DNA of 64,000 bases from positions 1 to 64,000 of IMG/VR virus record IMGVR_UViG_3300012271_000011. One strand, given 5' to 3'. The position numbers and the translations under genes were made by a program. Under the pieces are notes generated by a model. That model was not told where the DNA came from. It searched no databases and was given only the letters and a program-made list of their open reading frames with translations. Shown one piece after another: positions 32,185 through 40,969 of this stretch; within the stretch, counting starts at the first letter, position 1, and each line of letters starts with the position of its first letter. The stretch comes from a virus.

Positions 32185-33320
32185 ATAAATAGTATTTTTA
32201 TAATAACACCAGATAATAATCCAAAAAATGGATTGAATCTAGCACTTACTAATACTGTAGCTCCTATTATCATTCCCCAAGGGGTGAAACCAAATGGGCC
32301 ACCGGCAACTTCGGGTATTGTAACTATTGCATTAAAAATATTTGTAGAGAATGTTACAAATACACCAAGCACAAAAAGGAAACCAGCAATAGTTGATTTA
32401 TGAACAAATTTTCCTATTTTAGGTAGGAATTTTAAAAGTAATATTACTGCCATTATACCCATCATAATAACAGATGCTAAAACAGGATGGGGTGCAGTTG
32501 CAGTTCCAGATATAATAGCTTCTACTGGACCACCTCCAAATAATGAAGAACCAATATCAGCAAGACTGGAATAAATTGCTAAATGGTCAATATTAGTATT
32601 AACACCTGCAATGCTACCAGTTATTTTTCCAAAAGAAATATTAGCACCAATGTTAAGACAAGCTATAGATAAAGCACCAATTAGAACTCTTTTATTTTCC
32701 CAAAATCTCCAAATAATATTACCAAATTGAAATTTTTCATTTGCGAGAAGAATGTTTTCTTCTTCTATTTTATAAGAAAATTTTTCTTTTAGCAAATTTT
32801 TAATATAACTAATTTTAAGTATGTTAAAAATAGCAATAGATACAAAAATAGAAATTATTATTGTATTTGCTAAATCTTTAGTAATAAACCATACTATTAA
32901 AGCAGTTATCATTGAAGAGGAACCTACTATCTTTTCTGATTGCCATAAATTTATAGCTACATAAGCAAGCATGATTCCAACTCCAGCCATCATACTAAAA
33001 ACAATAATAGGACCAATCCAATCTATAATAGCTTCATTTAAACCTAATATAGATGGTATCAAAAGAAATATAGCACCCCAAAAAATAAGACTAAGCCTTT
33101 CTTTTATGTTGCTACCCATTGTTCCTGCAAGTGTAATAGTTTCAGCTTGAAAGGATATTGTTGCCACAGAATTAAATGCCAACGCCCCTCCCATACCTAT
33201 CACAAAAGCAATTGCAGTCGGTAAAGCAGCAAAACCATAAGTTAAAGCTAATAAACCTTGAGGAATACCATTTAATACTACTGCAAGTGCAGCTAGTATA
33301 TCGGTAAGTAAACCTTCCAT
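32166..33320 (-). CDS. NCS2-family nucleobase permease
   Basis: 384 residues with about eleven hydrophobic segments. GGALAFNSVATISFQAETI and the second-half FGKITGSIAGVN-type repeat fit the xanthine/uracil/adenine NCS2 fold (substrate H+ symport). Strong AAGGAG site. It shares an operon with a purine phosphoribosyltransferase, so the probable substrate is a purine base. The last five residues come from the repeat at 32122. Membrane transporters of this family are unusual in phages. Confidence 0.8.
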   Translation of the reverse strand: MEGLLTDILAALAVVLNGIPQGLLALTYGFAALPTAIAFVIGMGGALAFNSVATISFQAETITLAGTMGSNIKERLSLIFWGAIFLLIPSILGLNEAIIDWIGPIIVFSMMAGVGIMLAYVAINLWQSEKIVGSSSMITALIVWFITKDLANTIIISIFVSIAIFNILKISYIKNLLKEKFSYKIEEENILLANEKFQFGNIIWRFWENKRVLIGALSIACLNIGANISFGKITGSIAGVNTNIDHLAIYSSLADIGSSLFGGGPVEAIISGTATAPHPVLASVIMMGIMAVILLLKFLPKIGKFVHKSTIAGFLFVLGVFVTFSTNIFNAIVTIPEVAGGPFGFTPWGMIIGATVLVSARFNPFFGLLSGVIIKILFMSITPT

Positions 33321-33340
33321 ACATTACTCCTTAAAAAATT

Positions 33341-33874
33341 TTATTTATACCATAAAGGTAATTTTTCTATATAAAATAAATCATCAAATTGTTTATCCCC
33401 TTCTAATAATATAGCTCCTTTCCATACTATAATGCTTCCAACTTCATTTAGTAAATCTTCTACAGTTTCTAAAGAACCTCCTGTAGAAACTACATCGTCT
33501 ATTATAGCTATTCTTTTTCCTTTTATCCTTTCAGTATCTTTTCCATCTATAATAAGATGTTGATTCTCTATTGTAGTAATAGATTTGACTTCTTTACTTA
33601 TAGGGTTATTCATATATCCTTTTATGGATTTTCTTAATACTATATAATCAACTTTTTTTCTTGCAGCTATTGCATGAGCTAAGGGAATTGATTTAGCTTC
33701 TGGGCATACTATATAATCAACATCTGGTATTTCTTTAGCCATAAGAGAAGCTGTTTTTTCTATTAACTCGGTATCACCTAATATAACAAAACTTGCAATA
33801 GTTAAGTTATCATTAATTTTTATTTTAGGCAAGTCTCTTTCAAGACCTGCTACTCTTAATTTATATATATTCAT
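33341..33874 (-). CDS. Purine phosphoribosyltransferase (adenine/xanthine type)
   Basis: 177 residues with the PRPP-binding motif IAIIDDVVSTGGS and an upstream PEAKSIPLAHAIAARK, both typical of adenine and xanthine phosphoribosyltransferases (type I PRTase). It converts an imported base plus PRPP to the nucleotide. Cotranscribed with the NCS2 permease. Confidence 0.8.
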   Translation of the reverse strand: MNIYKLRVAGLERDLPKIKINDNLTIASFVILGDTELIEKTASLMAKEIPDVDYIVCPEAKSIPLAHAIAARKKVDYIVLRKSIKGYMNNPISKEVKSITTIENQHLIIDGKDTERIKGKRIAIIDDVVSTGGSLETVEDLLNEVGSIIVWKGAILLEGDKQFDDLFYIEKLPLWYK

Positions 33875-33964
33875 TTATTTTTAATCCTTTGGCATTATAT
33901 TAATGGTCAGCTCTTGCAGATGGTATTCCATCAATCTCATAGTATAAGAAAGTATAGCATTTTA

Positions 33965-34162
33965 TTATTTCTTCTTTTTTTTCACTACCCATTGAAAGTT
34001 GTCTATTCCTATTGAGTAATTTTTCTCAAAATCTTCTCTTGAAAAAATAAACCTTACACCATTACTTAATATTATTTCTATTTTTTTGTCAAGATTCTTA
34101 AAATTAACATCAAATATACCTTTTTTACTTGCTTGCTTATATACTTGTTCATAATGAAACAT
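33965..34162 (-). CDS. Small hypothetical protein with Lys tail
   Basis: 65 residues, strand-rich centre (KIEIILSNGVRFIFSREDFE), ending in five Lys. The 90-base gap to the phosphoribosyltransferase gene encodes an open fragment (YYEIDGIPSARADH) without a start, possibly another remnant. Function unknown. Confidence 0.5.
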   Translation of the reverse strand: MFHYEQVYKQASKKGIFDVNFKNLDKKIEIILSNGVRFIFSREDFEKNYSIGIDNFQWVVKKKKK

Positions 34163-34185
34163 TATTTACTCTTTTATTTATAAAC

Positions 34186-34226
34186 TGTGCGTAAAACCCG
34201 TACCCTTTAAGGATAGAGGTGTTCAC
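34186..34226 (+). repeat. Short TnpB/IS605-like right-end hairpin element
   Basis: TGTGCGTAAAACCCGTACCC, imperfect hairpin, ending GTGTTCAC. The stop codon of the opposite-strand gene begins at the next base, 34227. Confidence 0.6.
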
Positions 34227-34739
34227 CTAACTCTCCTCAAAATAAATAAGACCAATTGGAACTATATCAAACAAATTATATTCTTTTATTAAATTCATAT
34301 ATACTTTATCTGACTTTCTCATGATCTGATTTTTTTGTAAAGGTCTTAAGTTCTTTAAGTTCCAACATTTTTTAAATTCACCATATGTAGAAAAGCTGTA
34401 TGCTCTTACTGGTATAATTTTATCAAGCCACCAATATGAACCATAATTATTCCAATTCATATTTTCATCAAATTGTTTTTCTAAATGATGCTGCAATTCA
34501 CTTAATGTAAAACCAACGAGTTTTTCCCATCTTCTACCATGCTTATTTTTTTTAAGAGATATATAAATTGAATGCTTAAGATTTCTATCAAACCTTTTCC
34601 TCTCTTTAGTTAAATGAATTCTTTTTGAATTGCTTCTACACTTCTTACATATATTTTTATATCCATCTTTATTTTTTGAGTCTTTATGGAAATACTTTAG
34701 ATCCAATACCCCCTTGCATTTTCTACATTGTTTGTTCAT
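34227..34739 (-). CDS. HNH-like zinc endonuclease with lost catalytic histidines
   Basis: 170 residues. Zinc knuckle CRKCKG...CKKCRS, then MNWNNYGSYWWLDKIIPVRA and CWNLKNLRPLQ. In functional phage relatives the corresponding segment reads WHIDHIIP; here both His are replaced (W-LDK), so it may be catalytically dead. Probably a free-standing homing-type endonuclease relic. Confidence 0.6.
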   Translation of the reverse strand: MNKQCRKCKGVLDLKYFHKDSKNKDGYKNICKKCRSNSKRIHLTKERKRFDRNLKHSIYISLKKNKHGRRWEKLVGFTLSELQHHLEKQFDENMNWNNYGSYWWLDKIIPVRAYSFSTYGEFKKCWNLKNLRPLQKNQIMRKSDKVYMNLIKEYNLFDIVPIGLIYFEES

Positions 34740-34747
34740 AAGCGCTT

Positions 34748-34786
34748 AACAGGAAACCACTATGCGTTTAGGTGGGGGTTATTAAC
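34748..34786 (+). repeat. Hairpin element ending TTAAC
   Basis: AACAGGAAACCACTATGCGT then TTAGGTGGGGGTTATTAAC. On the opposite strand it encodes the last eight residues (VNNPHLNA) and stop of the gene at 34760. Confidence 0.55.
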
Positions 34787-35047
34787 AACATCATCATAGA
34801 ATTGATTAAAATATATTGACAACTCTGTTAATTCTTCTTGACTTGCTCTATAAAAAATAGCCTCCATCTCTCTCATCACTCCATTAAAATCTTCTTTTAA
34901 ATCCTTAAAGGTAACTACTGTAGCTTCGTTTACAGTATAATAAATTTCACAAAGTTGTCTATCTTTTTCTTTAAATTCATTTGTTGCCCAAAACATATAC
35001 CACGAACTGTTTAGCCATCTTGAATATGACACTTGCTTACTCCTCAA
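34760..35047 (-). CDS. Hypothetical phage protein
   Basis: 95 residues. Begins MRSKQVSYSRWLNSSWYMFW followed by a Cys/Tyr-containing helical region and an acidic segment. The C-terminal eight residues derive from the repeat element, so the native end has been replaced. Function unknown. Confidence 0.55.
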   Translation of the reverse strand: MRSKQVSYSRWLNSSWYMFWATNEFKEKDRQLCEIYYTVNEATVVTFKDLKEDFNGVMREMEAIFYRASQEELTELSIYFNQFYDDVVNNPHLNA

Positions 35048-35115
35048 AATATTTTATTTACCGACAAATTTCCGTATGTCTTATATATGAGTTATTAAAC
35101 TTATTAATAATAATA

Positions 35116-35130
35116 TAAAGTTAATATAAA
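35116..35130 (+). promoter_or_regulatory. Candidate late promoter for tail tube
   Basis: TAAAGTTAATATAAA, 23 bases upstream of the tail tube start codon. Confidence 0.65.
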
Positions 35131-35152
35131 TTGTAAATAAGGAGAAAACAAT

Positions 35153-35692
35153 ATGGCTTTATTTCTAACTTCAAGTCAAAGTTCTACTCTTGAACCTTTG
35201 AGAAGTAATCGTTGGATTATGCAGTTTACAACTGTTCCTGGTGCGGCAAACAATGATGCAAATGAAAGACTTGCTTTTATGGCACATTCAGCCTCACGTC
35301 CTACCCTTACATTTGAAGAAACAGAACACCAAAGGCTTAATGAGAAATTTTACACTGCTGGTAAACCAGAGTGGAGTAATCTGTCTGTTGAGTTCTATGA
35401 TTTCATTCAAGGTGAAAAATCTGTTTCTCATATTCTTTGGGAATGGGCTAATCAGATTTATAATCCTGTAACTGGACAAATGTATTTTAAGTCACAGTAT
35501 CAAACTTCAGCTACTTTAGCTATGTTAGATCCTGCTGGTGGTATTGTACAGGTCTGGAATTTATTTTACCTTTTTCCCACTGAAATTAACTGGAATGAGG
35601 TATCATCGGACAGTTCGGATATAATGAATGTATCTGCTACTTTTAGGTATGATTACGCTATTAAAGGTGTAGATGTAGATACTTCACCGTAA
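35153..35692 (+). CDS. Tail tube protein (T4 gp19-like)
   Basis: 179 residues. The order LRSNRWIMQF near the N-terminus, a SASRPTLTFEETEHQRLNEK strand, GKPEWSNLSVEFYD and the C-terminal SATFRYDYAI match gp19-type contractile-tail tube proteins, which polymerise in hexameric rings around the tape measure. AAGGAG site and a late promoter upstream. A repeat element begins exactly after the TAA, and a terminator follows. Confidence 0.85.
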   Translation: MALFLTSSQSSTLEPLRSNRWIMQFTTVPGAANNDANERLAFMAHSASRPTLTFEETEHQRLNEKFYTAGKPEWSNLSVEFYDFIQGEKSVSHILWEWANQIYNPVTGQMYFKSQYQTSATLAMLDPAGGIVQVWNLFYLFPTEINWNEVSSDSSDIMNVSATFRYDYAIKGVDVDTSP

Positions 35693-35739
35693 GTCAACTA
35701 CTTTTGAGTTTTCAGCTCAGGGGTTTTCTTGCCAGAAAC
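35693..35739 (-). repeat. TnpB/IS605-like right-end element abutting tail tube stop
   Basis: Minus strand TTTCTGGCAAGAAAACCCCT...GTAGTTGAC, diverged member of the 867/32122 family. Its terminal GTCAAC starts at the base after the tail tube stop codon. Confidence 0.55.
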
Positions 35740-35748
35740 TTAATAAAA

Positions 35749-35774
35749 AGCAGCCAATATTGGCTGCTTTTTTT
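35749..35774 (+). terminator. Terminator after tail tube
   Basis: Perfect stem AGCAGCCAAT/ATTGGCTGCT followed by seven T. Confidence 0.85.
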
Positions 35775-35782
35775 ATCGAATT

Positions 35783-35823
35783 GGGCGTAAAACCACCACC
35801 CCTTTAGAGTAGGGGTAATTCAC
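35783..35823 (+). repeat. Short TnpB/IS605-like right-end hairpin element
   Basis: GGGCGTAAAACCACCACCCC, TTTAGAGTAGGGG, ending TAATTCAC. Confidence 0.55.
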
Positions 35824-35856
35824 CCTCATTATTAACTCCTATGAGGTTGTCTTTAC

Positions 35857-35892
35857 AAAAAAAAAGGCCCCAAGTTTGCAAATCTTGGAGCC
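35857..35892 (-). terminator. Terminator of the Hsp20-side minus-strand operon
   Basis: Minus-strand stem GGCTCCAAG/CTTGGGGCC followed by a run of T. The 75 bases upstream of it are noncoding with a weak tRNA-like look but no acceptable cloverleaf. Confidence 0.8.
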
Positions 35893-35966
35893 TGCTGAAG
35901 ATATATGTGAATCACCGGACCAGTGCTACACCATTAACTTTACACCAACCTATAATAAACTATAGG

Positions 35967-36134
35967 TTACATAAGTTCTTTTGGTTTCCTAGCAGTATTT
36001 CCAGTCCTGGTGCAATAAGCAAGATGCCTCATCTTACCATTCTCAAACCTAGTTTTCATTTTAATGTCGCCTCCCCATCTTGAGATAAGAGTTTGTGCTC
36101 CTCGTCTATGAGCATTTTTACTAATCTTGGGCAT
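35967..36134 (-). CDS. 55-residue basic protein
   Basis: MPKISKNAHRRGAQTLISRW ... ending RTGNTARKPKELM, strongly basic with one Cys and one Trp. GGAGG precedes the ATG by six bases. Probably nucleic-acid-binding; function unknown. Confidence 0.6.
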   Translation of the reverse strand: MPKISKNAHRRGAQTLISRWGGDIKMKTRFENGKMRHLAYCTRTGNTARKPKELM

Positions 36135-36146
36135 AAAAGCCTCCTT

Positions 36147-36395
36147 TTACTTTAGCTTGAAAGGAACAAAAAAGTTATTAAACCATTTTAAATCTTTAAA
36201 AACATAATAATCCTTATCAATATTTAAATGTTTTTCAATAGATGTGAGTAAGATTTCATAATCTAAATTCTTTAGGTTTGAAGATAAACGAATTTTATAA
36301 GAGTAACCTTTATCTTCTACTGTTGCCTTACTGAATCCATAATATTTGAGTCTTCTAAGAAACTCTTCTGCTGAAGTAATTTTAGTCTTTAACAT
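36147..36395 (-). CDS. Hypothetical protein
   Basis: 82 residues from the ATG at 36395, which has GGAAGGA at good spacing; an upstream ATG at 36407 is less likely. Helix-strand pattern (SAEEFLRRLKYYGFSKATVE) with aromatic C-terminus (FKDLKWFNNFFVPF). Function unknown. Confidence 0.5.
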   Translation of the reverse strand: MLKTKITSAEEFLRRLKYYGFSKATVEDKGYSYKIRLSSNLKNLDYEILLTSIEKHLNIDKDYYVFKDLKWFNNFFVPFKLK

Positions 36396-36405
36396 TGTTC
36401 CTTCC

Positions 36406-36437
36406 AAAAATAAAACTGCCCCTTTTTACAGGGGCAG
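36406..36437 (-). terminator. Terminator after Hsp20
   Basis: Minus-strand stem CTGCCCCT/AGGGGCAG followed by TTTTATTTTT. Confidence 0.85.
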
Positions 36438-36456
36438 AGGGTTTAGAATAGATACA

Positions 36457-36927
36457 CTATTCTATGTCTACAGATCGTGCCTTCTCAGGTTCTTTTGAAG
36501 GTATTTCAACTGATAACAAGCCGTCTTTAAAAAATGCTTTTACATTATCAACATCATACTTATCGTGAGGAACGTAATATTTGTTTCTTGCTGAGGATCT
36601 TTTGATCCCTCTATTAAGATAACGCATATCCTTTTCCTCATCTTTCTTTATTGGGGTGATAGTTAATACCATCCAATCTCCTTGAAATGAAATCTCAATC
36701 TCATTCCTTACATAACCGGCCAGAGCAAACTCAAAATAGATATTTTTATCTCTATCTATTTTCCAGTCGGTGGGTGGAAAATTTGGAACACTTAAATTCC
36801 AACTCTCTTTCTTTCTTTGTCCATGGCCGTGGCCGTGGCCTTGTTCCATGAATGCCTCAAAACCATTCATGGCATCATTGAAGACACTTTCTAGGTCTTC
36901 CATGTCTAATACTGTTCTTGGTCCCAT
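36457..36927 (-). CDS. Small heat-shock protein Hsp20 (alpha-crystallin)
   Basis: 156 residues from ATG at 36927, preceded by AGGAGG. An N-terminal region with a HGHGHGQ His tract, then the alpha-crystallin domain (DRDKNIYFEFALAGYVRNEI, ITPIKKDEE, FKDGLLSVEIPSKEP). An ATP-independent holdase. T4-like marine phages often carry it. It has its own perfect promoter and terminator, so it is a monocistronic unit. Confidence 0.9.
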   Translation of the reverse strand: MGPRTVLDMEDLESVFNDAMNGFEAFMEQGHGHGHGQRKKESWNLSVPNFPPTDWKIDRDKNIYFEFALAGYVRNEIEISFQGDWMVLTITPIKKDEEKDMRYLNRGIKRSSARNKYYVPHDKYDVDNVKAFFKDGLLSVEIPSKEPEKARSVDIE

Positions 36928-37001
36928 ATGGCAACCTCCTAAAATATATTTTTGCTTCCTCTTATGAGGCAAGCAATGCTCCTTCACAAGGAGTTACTTT
37001 T

Positions 37002-37030
37002 ATTATACACAACTTACATTTTTTTGTCAA
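37002..37030 (-). promoter_or_regulatory. Perfect sigma70-like promoter for Hsp20
   Basis: TTGACA (37025-37030), 17 bp, TATAAT (37002-37007) on the minus strand. Confidence 0.85.
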
Positions 37031-37082
37031 GTCTATGTTTATATTTACGAGTTTATAAAACCAGTATAGTTTTTTACAACTC

Positions 37083-37898
37083 CTAATAAAACTTCTTCTT
37101 AATAAACTTCTTCCATTTCTTTCTATCAAATTCTTTTTCTTTTATATTATCTTTTACCTTTGTAGAAAATTTATATTTTTCTGTTCTATTTTGTAGTTTA
37201 TTTAAGCTATCTTTTTTTGTCAATTCTGAAACAGCATAAAGTAAAGCTATTACCCATTTACTCTCAAGTTGTGCTTCAATCTGATTCCATCTAAAGTCAT
37301 AAGACCATTCAAACATGTTAGTAAGTCTTTGTCTTATTTTTCTTTGAATGCTTTTAGGGAAAATATCTCCAAGTAATCTACCTTCTCTTCTTTTACTATC
37401 CATAAACCATTGCCTTATTTTTCTTATTACAAATCCACTCCAAGGCTCCCCTAAAGCATCTTCCATAATCATTCTTGGTGGAGCTTGCTTTAATTTAAAG
37501 TTCATTTTAAAACTACCGAATTTTTTCTTTCCTCTCATTCTATTAGTAGCCTCATCTAACCACTTATCTGTTTTTAAATGAAAGGTAGCTTTAGTATGAT
37601 CAAAATCATTTAGTTCCATATATCTTTGGTCATAAGAGGTAATATTATCAAATATAGCTTTTTTTAAAGAAGTATTATCTATATCTCTTAGATTAAGATT
37701 ATCTGAAGGGTTCTCCATTCTCTGTTTAGAGTTAATATTAACTAAGTATTCTACCTTATAAGTGGAGCCGATATCCTTACTTCTTAAAAATTGTAATGAC
37801 ACCTCATTTTTAGAGATTTTTAACTTATTAGTATTATTTGCAATAGTTCTTATTTCGTTAATAGAGGTTTCTCTAAACGGTGACGTATTTACAAGCAT
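37083..37898 (-). CDS. Hypothetical late-cluster protein
   Basis: 271 residues, basic, with a C-terminal Lys-rich end (KKWKKFIKKKFY). The middle contains GEPWSGFVIRKIRQWFMDSK and FEWSYDFRWNQIEAQLESKW, mixed helix with many Trp and Arg. It overlaps the preceding gene at 37898 by one base, so it is cotranscribed from the late promoter at 39593. Virion or assembly role inferred from context only. Confidence 0.5.
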   Translation of the reverse strand: MLVNTSPFRETSINEIRTIANNTNKLKISKNEVSLQFLRSKDIGSTYKVEYLVNINSKQRMENPSDNLNLRDIDNTSLKKAIFDNITSYDQRYMELNDFDHTKATFHLKTDKWLDEATNRMRGKKKFGSFKMNFKLKQAPPRMIMEDALGEPWSGFVIRKIRQWFMDSKRREGRLLGDIFPKSIQRKIRQRLTNMFEWSYDFRWNQIEAQLESKWVIALLYAVSELTKKDSLNKLQNRTEKYKFSTKVKDNIKEKEFDRKKWKKFIKKKFY

Positions 37899-38218
37899 CA
37901 GACCAACCTTTTTCTTTTAATGTAATCAGAAAAACTCTCTCCTGCTTTTAACTTTTCACTTTTAGTTTCTGGAATTTTTAAGTTAATAAGTGAGTTTTGT
38001 TCAAATCTTCTTTCCATGTCTTTTTCTGCTTTTGTCTTTGCGACAGTGTAATTCTCTGTCCTTTTTCCTATAGCATTCTTCTTCATACTTTTAGGAGTAT
38101 CAAGACCGCCTTTCTGGTAGTTTCTACTAAGATTATTATTCCAAAAAGCTTTCCTGCTTTTTACATAATCCTCATCGCCTTCTCCAGTAATACTCTCTAT
38201 TATTTTCTTAAGCCTCAT
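37898..38218 (-). CDS. Small protein with capsid-targeting-like leader
   Basis: 106 residues starting MRLKKIIESITGEGDED; the in-frame extension to 38278 lies in the preceding gene. The leader fits MxLxxIIE. The rest is basic and low in hydrophobic residues, like T4 internal proteins. It overlaps the preceding gene by eleven bases. Confidence 0.5.
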   Translation of the reverse strand: MRLKKIIESITGEGDEDYVKSRKAFWNNNLSRNYQKGGLDTPKSMKKNAIGKRTENYTVAKTKAEKDMERRFEQNSLINLKIPETKSEKLKAGESFSDYIKRKRLV

Positions 38219-39575
38219 CTTTCTCTCCTTCAAAAGATTTTTGAACTTCTTCCTTTGATTTAAATAAATTCTTAGCATCTTCTAATTCTGATAATTTTAA
38301 TGTTTGTAAAAGTTTATATTGATTTAACTTTTTATAATCTTCACTACTTAACTTTTCTTTTAAGCTTGCTTTAAAATTATCTATTGCTTTTTCAATATTT
38401 CTTCTTGCTTCTTTTACATCTTCAGATTCTTTTCTTCTCTCTGACTTTCCTTCAAAATCTTTTTCTTTTACCCTAAGATAATAATTACTCATATCTCCGG
38501 AAAGCTCAGGGGCATTTTTAGCTCTTCCCCATATCTTACTCTCATTATCAGTAAAACGAATATCTTTCTTCATTTTATCAATATTGTTATTATGTTTTTT
38601 AATACCTTTTTTCTTCTCTTCTATCATTTCATTAAGCATCTGATTATACATATTTTTAAATGCATTACCTTCTGCCTGAGTTAACTTTCTTCTTATATTC
38701 TCTTGGAAAATGTAAGTATTTATAGCATTATCAAGAGAAGCATCATACTCATCTGGATCGTATTTTCCAGTGAGTTTATTAATATACCCTTTAAAACTAT
38801 CTATTGCTTGTTTTGTGTTATCTGATTTTAGATCTCCCATAGTTCTCTTAAAAGCAGAATCTATTTGATTTTTATATTCTCTTACTTTTTCAATTGAAAC
38901 ACCTTCTGGATATTTAGCTTTACTTATATATCTTTTCACAAAGGTATCCATCTTTTTATTTATTTTTGCTTTTTCATCTGATGTGAGTTCTTTCTGTGAA
39001 GAGAGCATTCTTTTTATTTCAAAAAGACTTTTAAGTTGGTTTTCAAGATTATCTACAGTTCTAAGCTCACTTTGTAAATCCTCCCCATAACTTTTTCTAT
39101 CTTCTATTTTATTTTTACCAGATTCCTTAGCTCTTTCCCATTCCTTTTTAGATATACCCACTACTTCTTTTCCGGTAGTAGTTTGAGCTTCTCTCATTTT
39201 TCTCTTTATTAAGTTATAAGGGGCAAGCACTTCTCTTCTAAAATCTGTTATCTCTTTTATGAGTTTTTTTCCATATTTATTATATAAGTCAGCCAAAAAG
39301 CTTTTCTGTTCCCTGGTGAGCTTATATACATCCTCTCCGGTCGTTTTTCCGGCTGTTGCTCTTGTTTTTTCTTTAAATTTTTCTCCTGAAGCTTTTACTT
39401 CAGAAGACTTTTTACTTTTTTTCTCTTTTGCGGGAGCTTTAAATTTATCTAAAGCTTTCTTCTTAAAAGCTGTCAATGCTATTAAAGAAGGAATTTGTAT
39501 AGCTTCATCTAAATGAACCGTTTCGCTTTCTGCTGAGAATACATTTATTAATAAATCGTCAAAGTTATTAGGCAT
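38208..39575 (-). CDS. Large coiled-coil late protein
   Basis: 455 residues, mostly Lys/Glu-rich coiled coil. The N-terminal 25 residues (NFDDLLINVFSAESETVHLD) end in LDE|A, a possible prohead-protease site. Preceded by a full late motif. Could be a scaffold or internal protein; no family recognised. Confidence 0.5.
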   Translation of the reverse strand: MPNNFDDLLINVFSAESETVHLDEAIQIPSLIALTAFKKKALDKFKAPAKEKKSKKSSEVKASGEKFKEKTRATAGKTTGEDVYKLTREQKSFLADLYNKYGKKLIKEITDFRREVLAPYNLIKRKMREAQTTTGKEVVGISKKEWERAKESGKNKIEDRKSYGEDLQSELRTVDNLENQLKSLFEIKRMLSSQKELTSDEKAKINKKMDTFVKRYISKAKYPEGVSIEKVREYKNQIDSAFKRTMGDLKSDNTKQAIDSFKGYINKLTGKYDPDEYDASLDNAINTYIFQENIRRKLTQAEGNAFKNMYNQMLNEMIEEKKKGIKKHNNNIDKMKKDIRFTDNESKIWGRAKNAPELSGDMSNYYLRVKEKDFEGKSERRKESEDVKEARRNIEKAIDNFKASLKEKLSSEDYKKLNQYKLLQTLKLSELEDAKNLFKSKEEVQKSFEGEKDEA

Positions 39576-39592
39576 TAATATCCACCTTTATT

Positions 39593-39608
39593 TTTATATT
39601 AACTTTAC
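39593..39608 (-). promoter_or_regulatory. Candidate late promoter
   Basis: Minus-strand GTAAAGTTAATATAAA, overlapping the last codon of the UvsW gene, upstream of 39575. Confidence 0.6.
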
Positions 39609-40963
39609 TTTTTCGGTAGGAGGACTTCAAAACCTTCTTTTTTATAAATTTTAGCTCTTTCCTTTGAATGTCTTAAGGTAAACTTATTTCCTCTATCAAT
39701 AAAGTCATATACATCAACATTAAACTTTCCAGCCTCTTTATCTGTTCTTAACCCTCTTCCTAACCTCTGAACAGTCTCTATTTTACTTTTCCCGCCAGAG
39801 GCAATTACAAGTAGGCGAATAGCATCAATAGAAATACCTTCATTGAAAATAGATGTTGCTATAATTACTTTTAAGTCTCCATTTTCAAAACTATCTATTG
39901 CCTCTTGTCTCTCATTTGAGCTGTTCTTACCACTTAAAAATAAAGAATCTGATAGTATCTCTTCTAATAATTCTCCATGAATAATATGCTTTACTAATAT
40001 TAAAGTTGAAGTATTATATTCATCTACTAATCCTTTAATTATATTATTTCTATCTTCATTCTCTGCTATACACATTTTATAAGCAGTTGTCCAATCAGGA
40101 GTTGGTCTTCCATCTGATTCTGTAAAACGGATAGTTGGTTTTGCTAAAACCTTCTTTTCCATTAATAGTTTTGAATCTATTTCATATATAGTATTTCCTA
40201 GATATTGTCTTATCTTAGCCCACTTAAAGTGATCTCCTGAATTAGGAGTAGCTGAAAATCCATATCTTAAAGGGAAGTTTGTATTATATAAAAAATCTTG
40301 AAATGTGTCGGCAGAGCTTTTATGACATTCATCAATTATTAAACATTTAAATTTTGTAAGGGATGGAAGCTTTCTTATTGATTGGATTGTAGAGACAACA
40401 ACATCTCCATCTTCAACCTTTTTTCCATGAGCAATACCTACATTCTTTATTCCGGCTTCTATAATTCTCTTTCTTGTTTGTTCCACAAGAGAAACTTTAT
40501 CCATTACAACAATAGTTTTTAGTTTTGAGGTTTTAATAAATGCAATAAAAATTTCGGTTTTACCTGAACTAGTTGGAGCTTTTATTATACCAGTGTTAGT
40601 TTTTAACATAGCAGCTAAAGCATCTTCCTGATGCTCTGTTTCTGTGAAATGTTCTGGAAAATATTGACGGGTGTTTGTTATTTTAGATTGAAAAGAAAAA
40701 CGGGTTCTCTTATCTTCTATATTCTCTATATTACAGTTTTCTTTTGCAAACAATAAAAACTCTTTAAGAAAACCAGAAAATAAAAACCCATATTCTTTCG
40801 TAAACTTTATAAAAGGGACTTTTTTTATTTTGCGAGAATCAAATTTTCCACCTGCGAAAACATTTGATTTATCATCATAAGTAAAGCGTCTCTTTAGAGA
40901 CGCTTGTTCTTTTTTTGTAGCTTCTTTTACAACTATAAACTTATCATTAATATAAATTTTCAT
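39605..40963 (-). CDS. UvsW-like superfamily 2 helicase
   Basis: 452 residues. Motif I KAPTSSGKTEI, motif II IIDECHKSS, motif III YGFSATP, motif IV/V IIATSIFNEGI and motif VI VQRLGRGLR are in order. T4 UvsW remodels replication forks and R-loops and switches origin-dependent to recombination-dependent replication. Own promoter at 40970-40998. Confidence 0.88.
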   Translation of the reverse strand: MKIYINDKFIVVKEATKKEQASLKRRFTYDDKSNVFAGGKFDSRKIKKVPFIKFTKEYGFLFSGFLKEFLLFAKENCNIENIEDKRTRFSFQSKITNTRQYFPEHFTETEHQEDALAAMLKTNTGIIKAPTSSGKTEIFIAFIKTSKLKTIVVMDKVSLVEQTRKRIIEAGIKNVGIAHGKKVEDGDVVVSTIQSIRKLPSLTKFKCLIIDECHKSSADTFQDFLYNTNFPLRYGFSATPNSGDHFKWAKIRQYLGNTIYEIDSKLLMEKKVLAKPTIRFTESDGRPTPDWTTAYKMCIAENEDRNNIIKGLVDEYNTSTLILVKHIIHGELLEEILSDSLFLSGKNSSNERQEAIDSFENGDLKVIIATSIFNEGISIDAIRLLVIASGGKSKIETVQRLGRGLRTDKEAGKFNVDVYDFIDRGNKFTLRHSKERAKIYKKEGFEVLLPKK

Positions 40964-40969
40964 GTATTT

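Noticed and set aside
35893-35965. Possible tRNA upstream of the minus-strand terminator (TTAATGGTGTAGCAC region)
   Set aside because: A D-arm-like start is visible, but there is no acceptor stem, no T-loop TTCRA and no workable anticodon stem; better explained as leader of a terminator.
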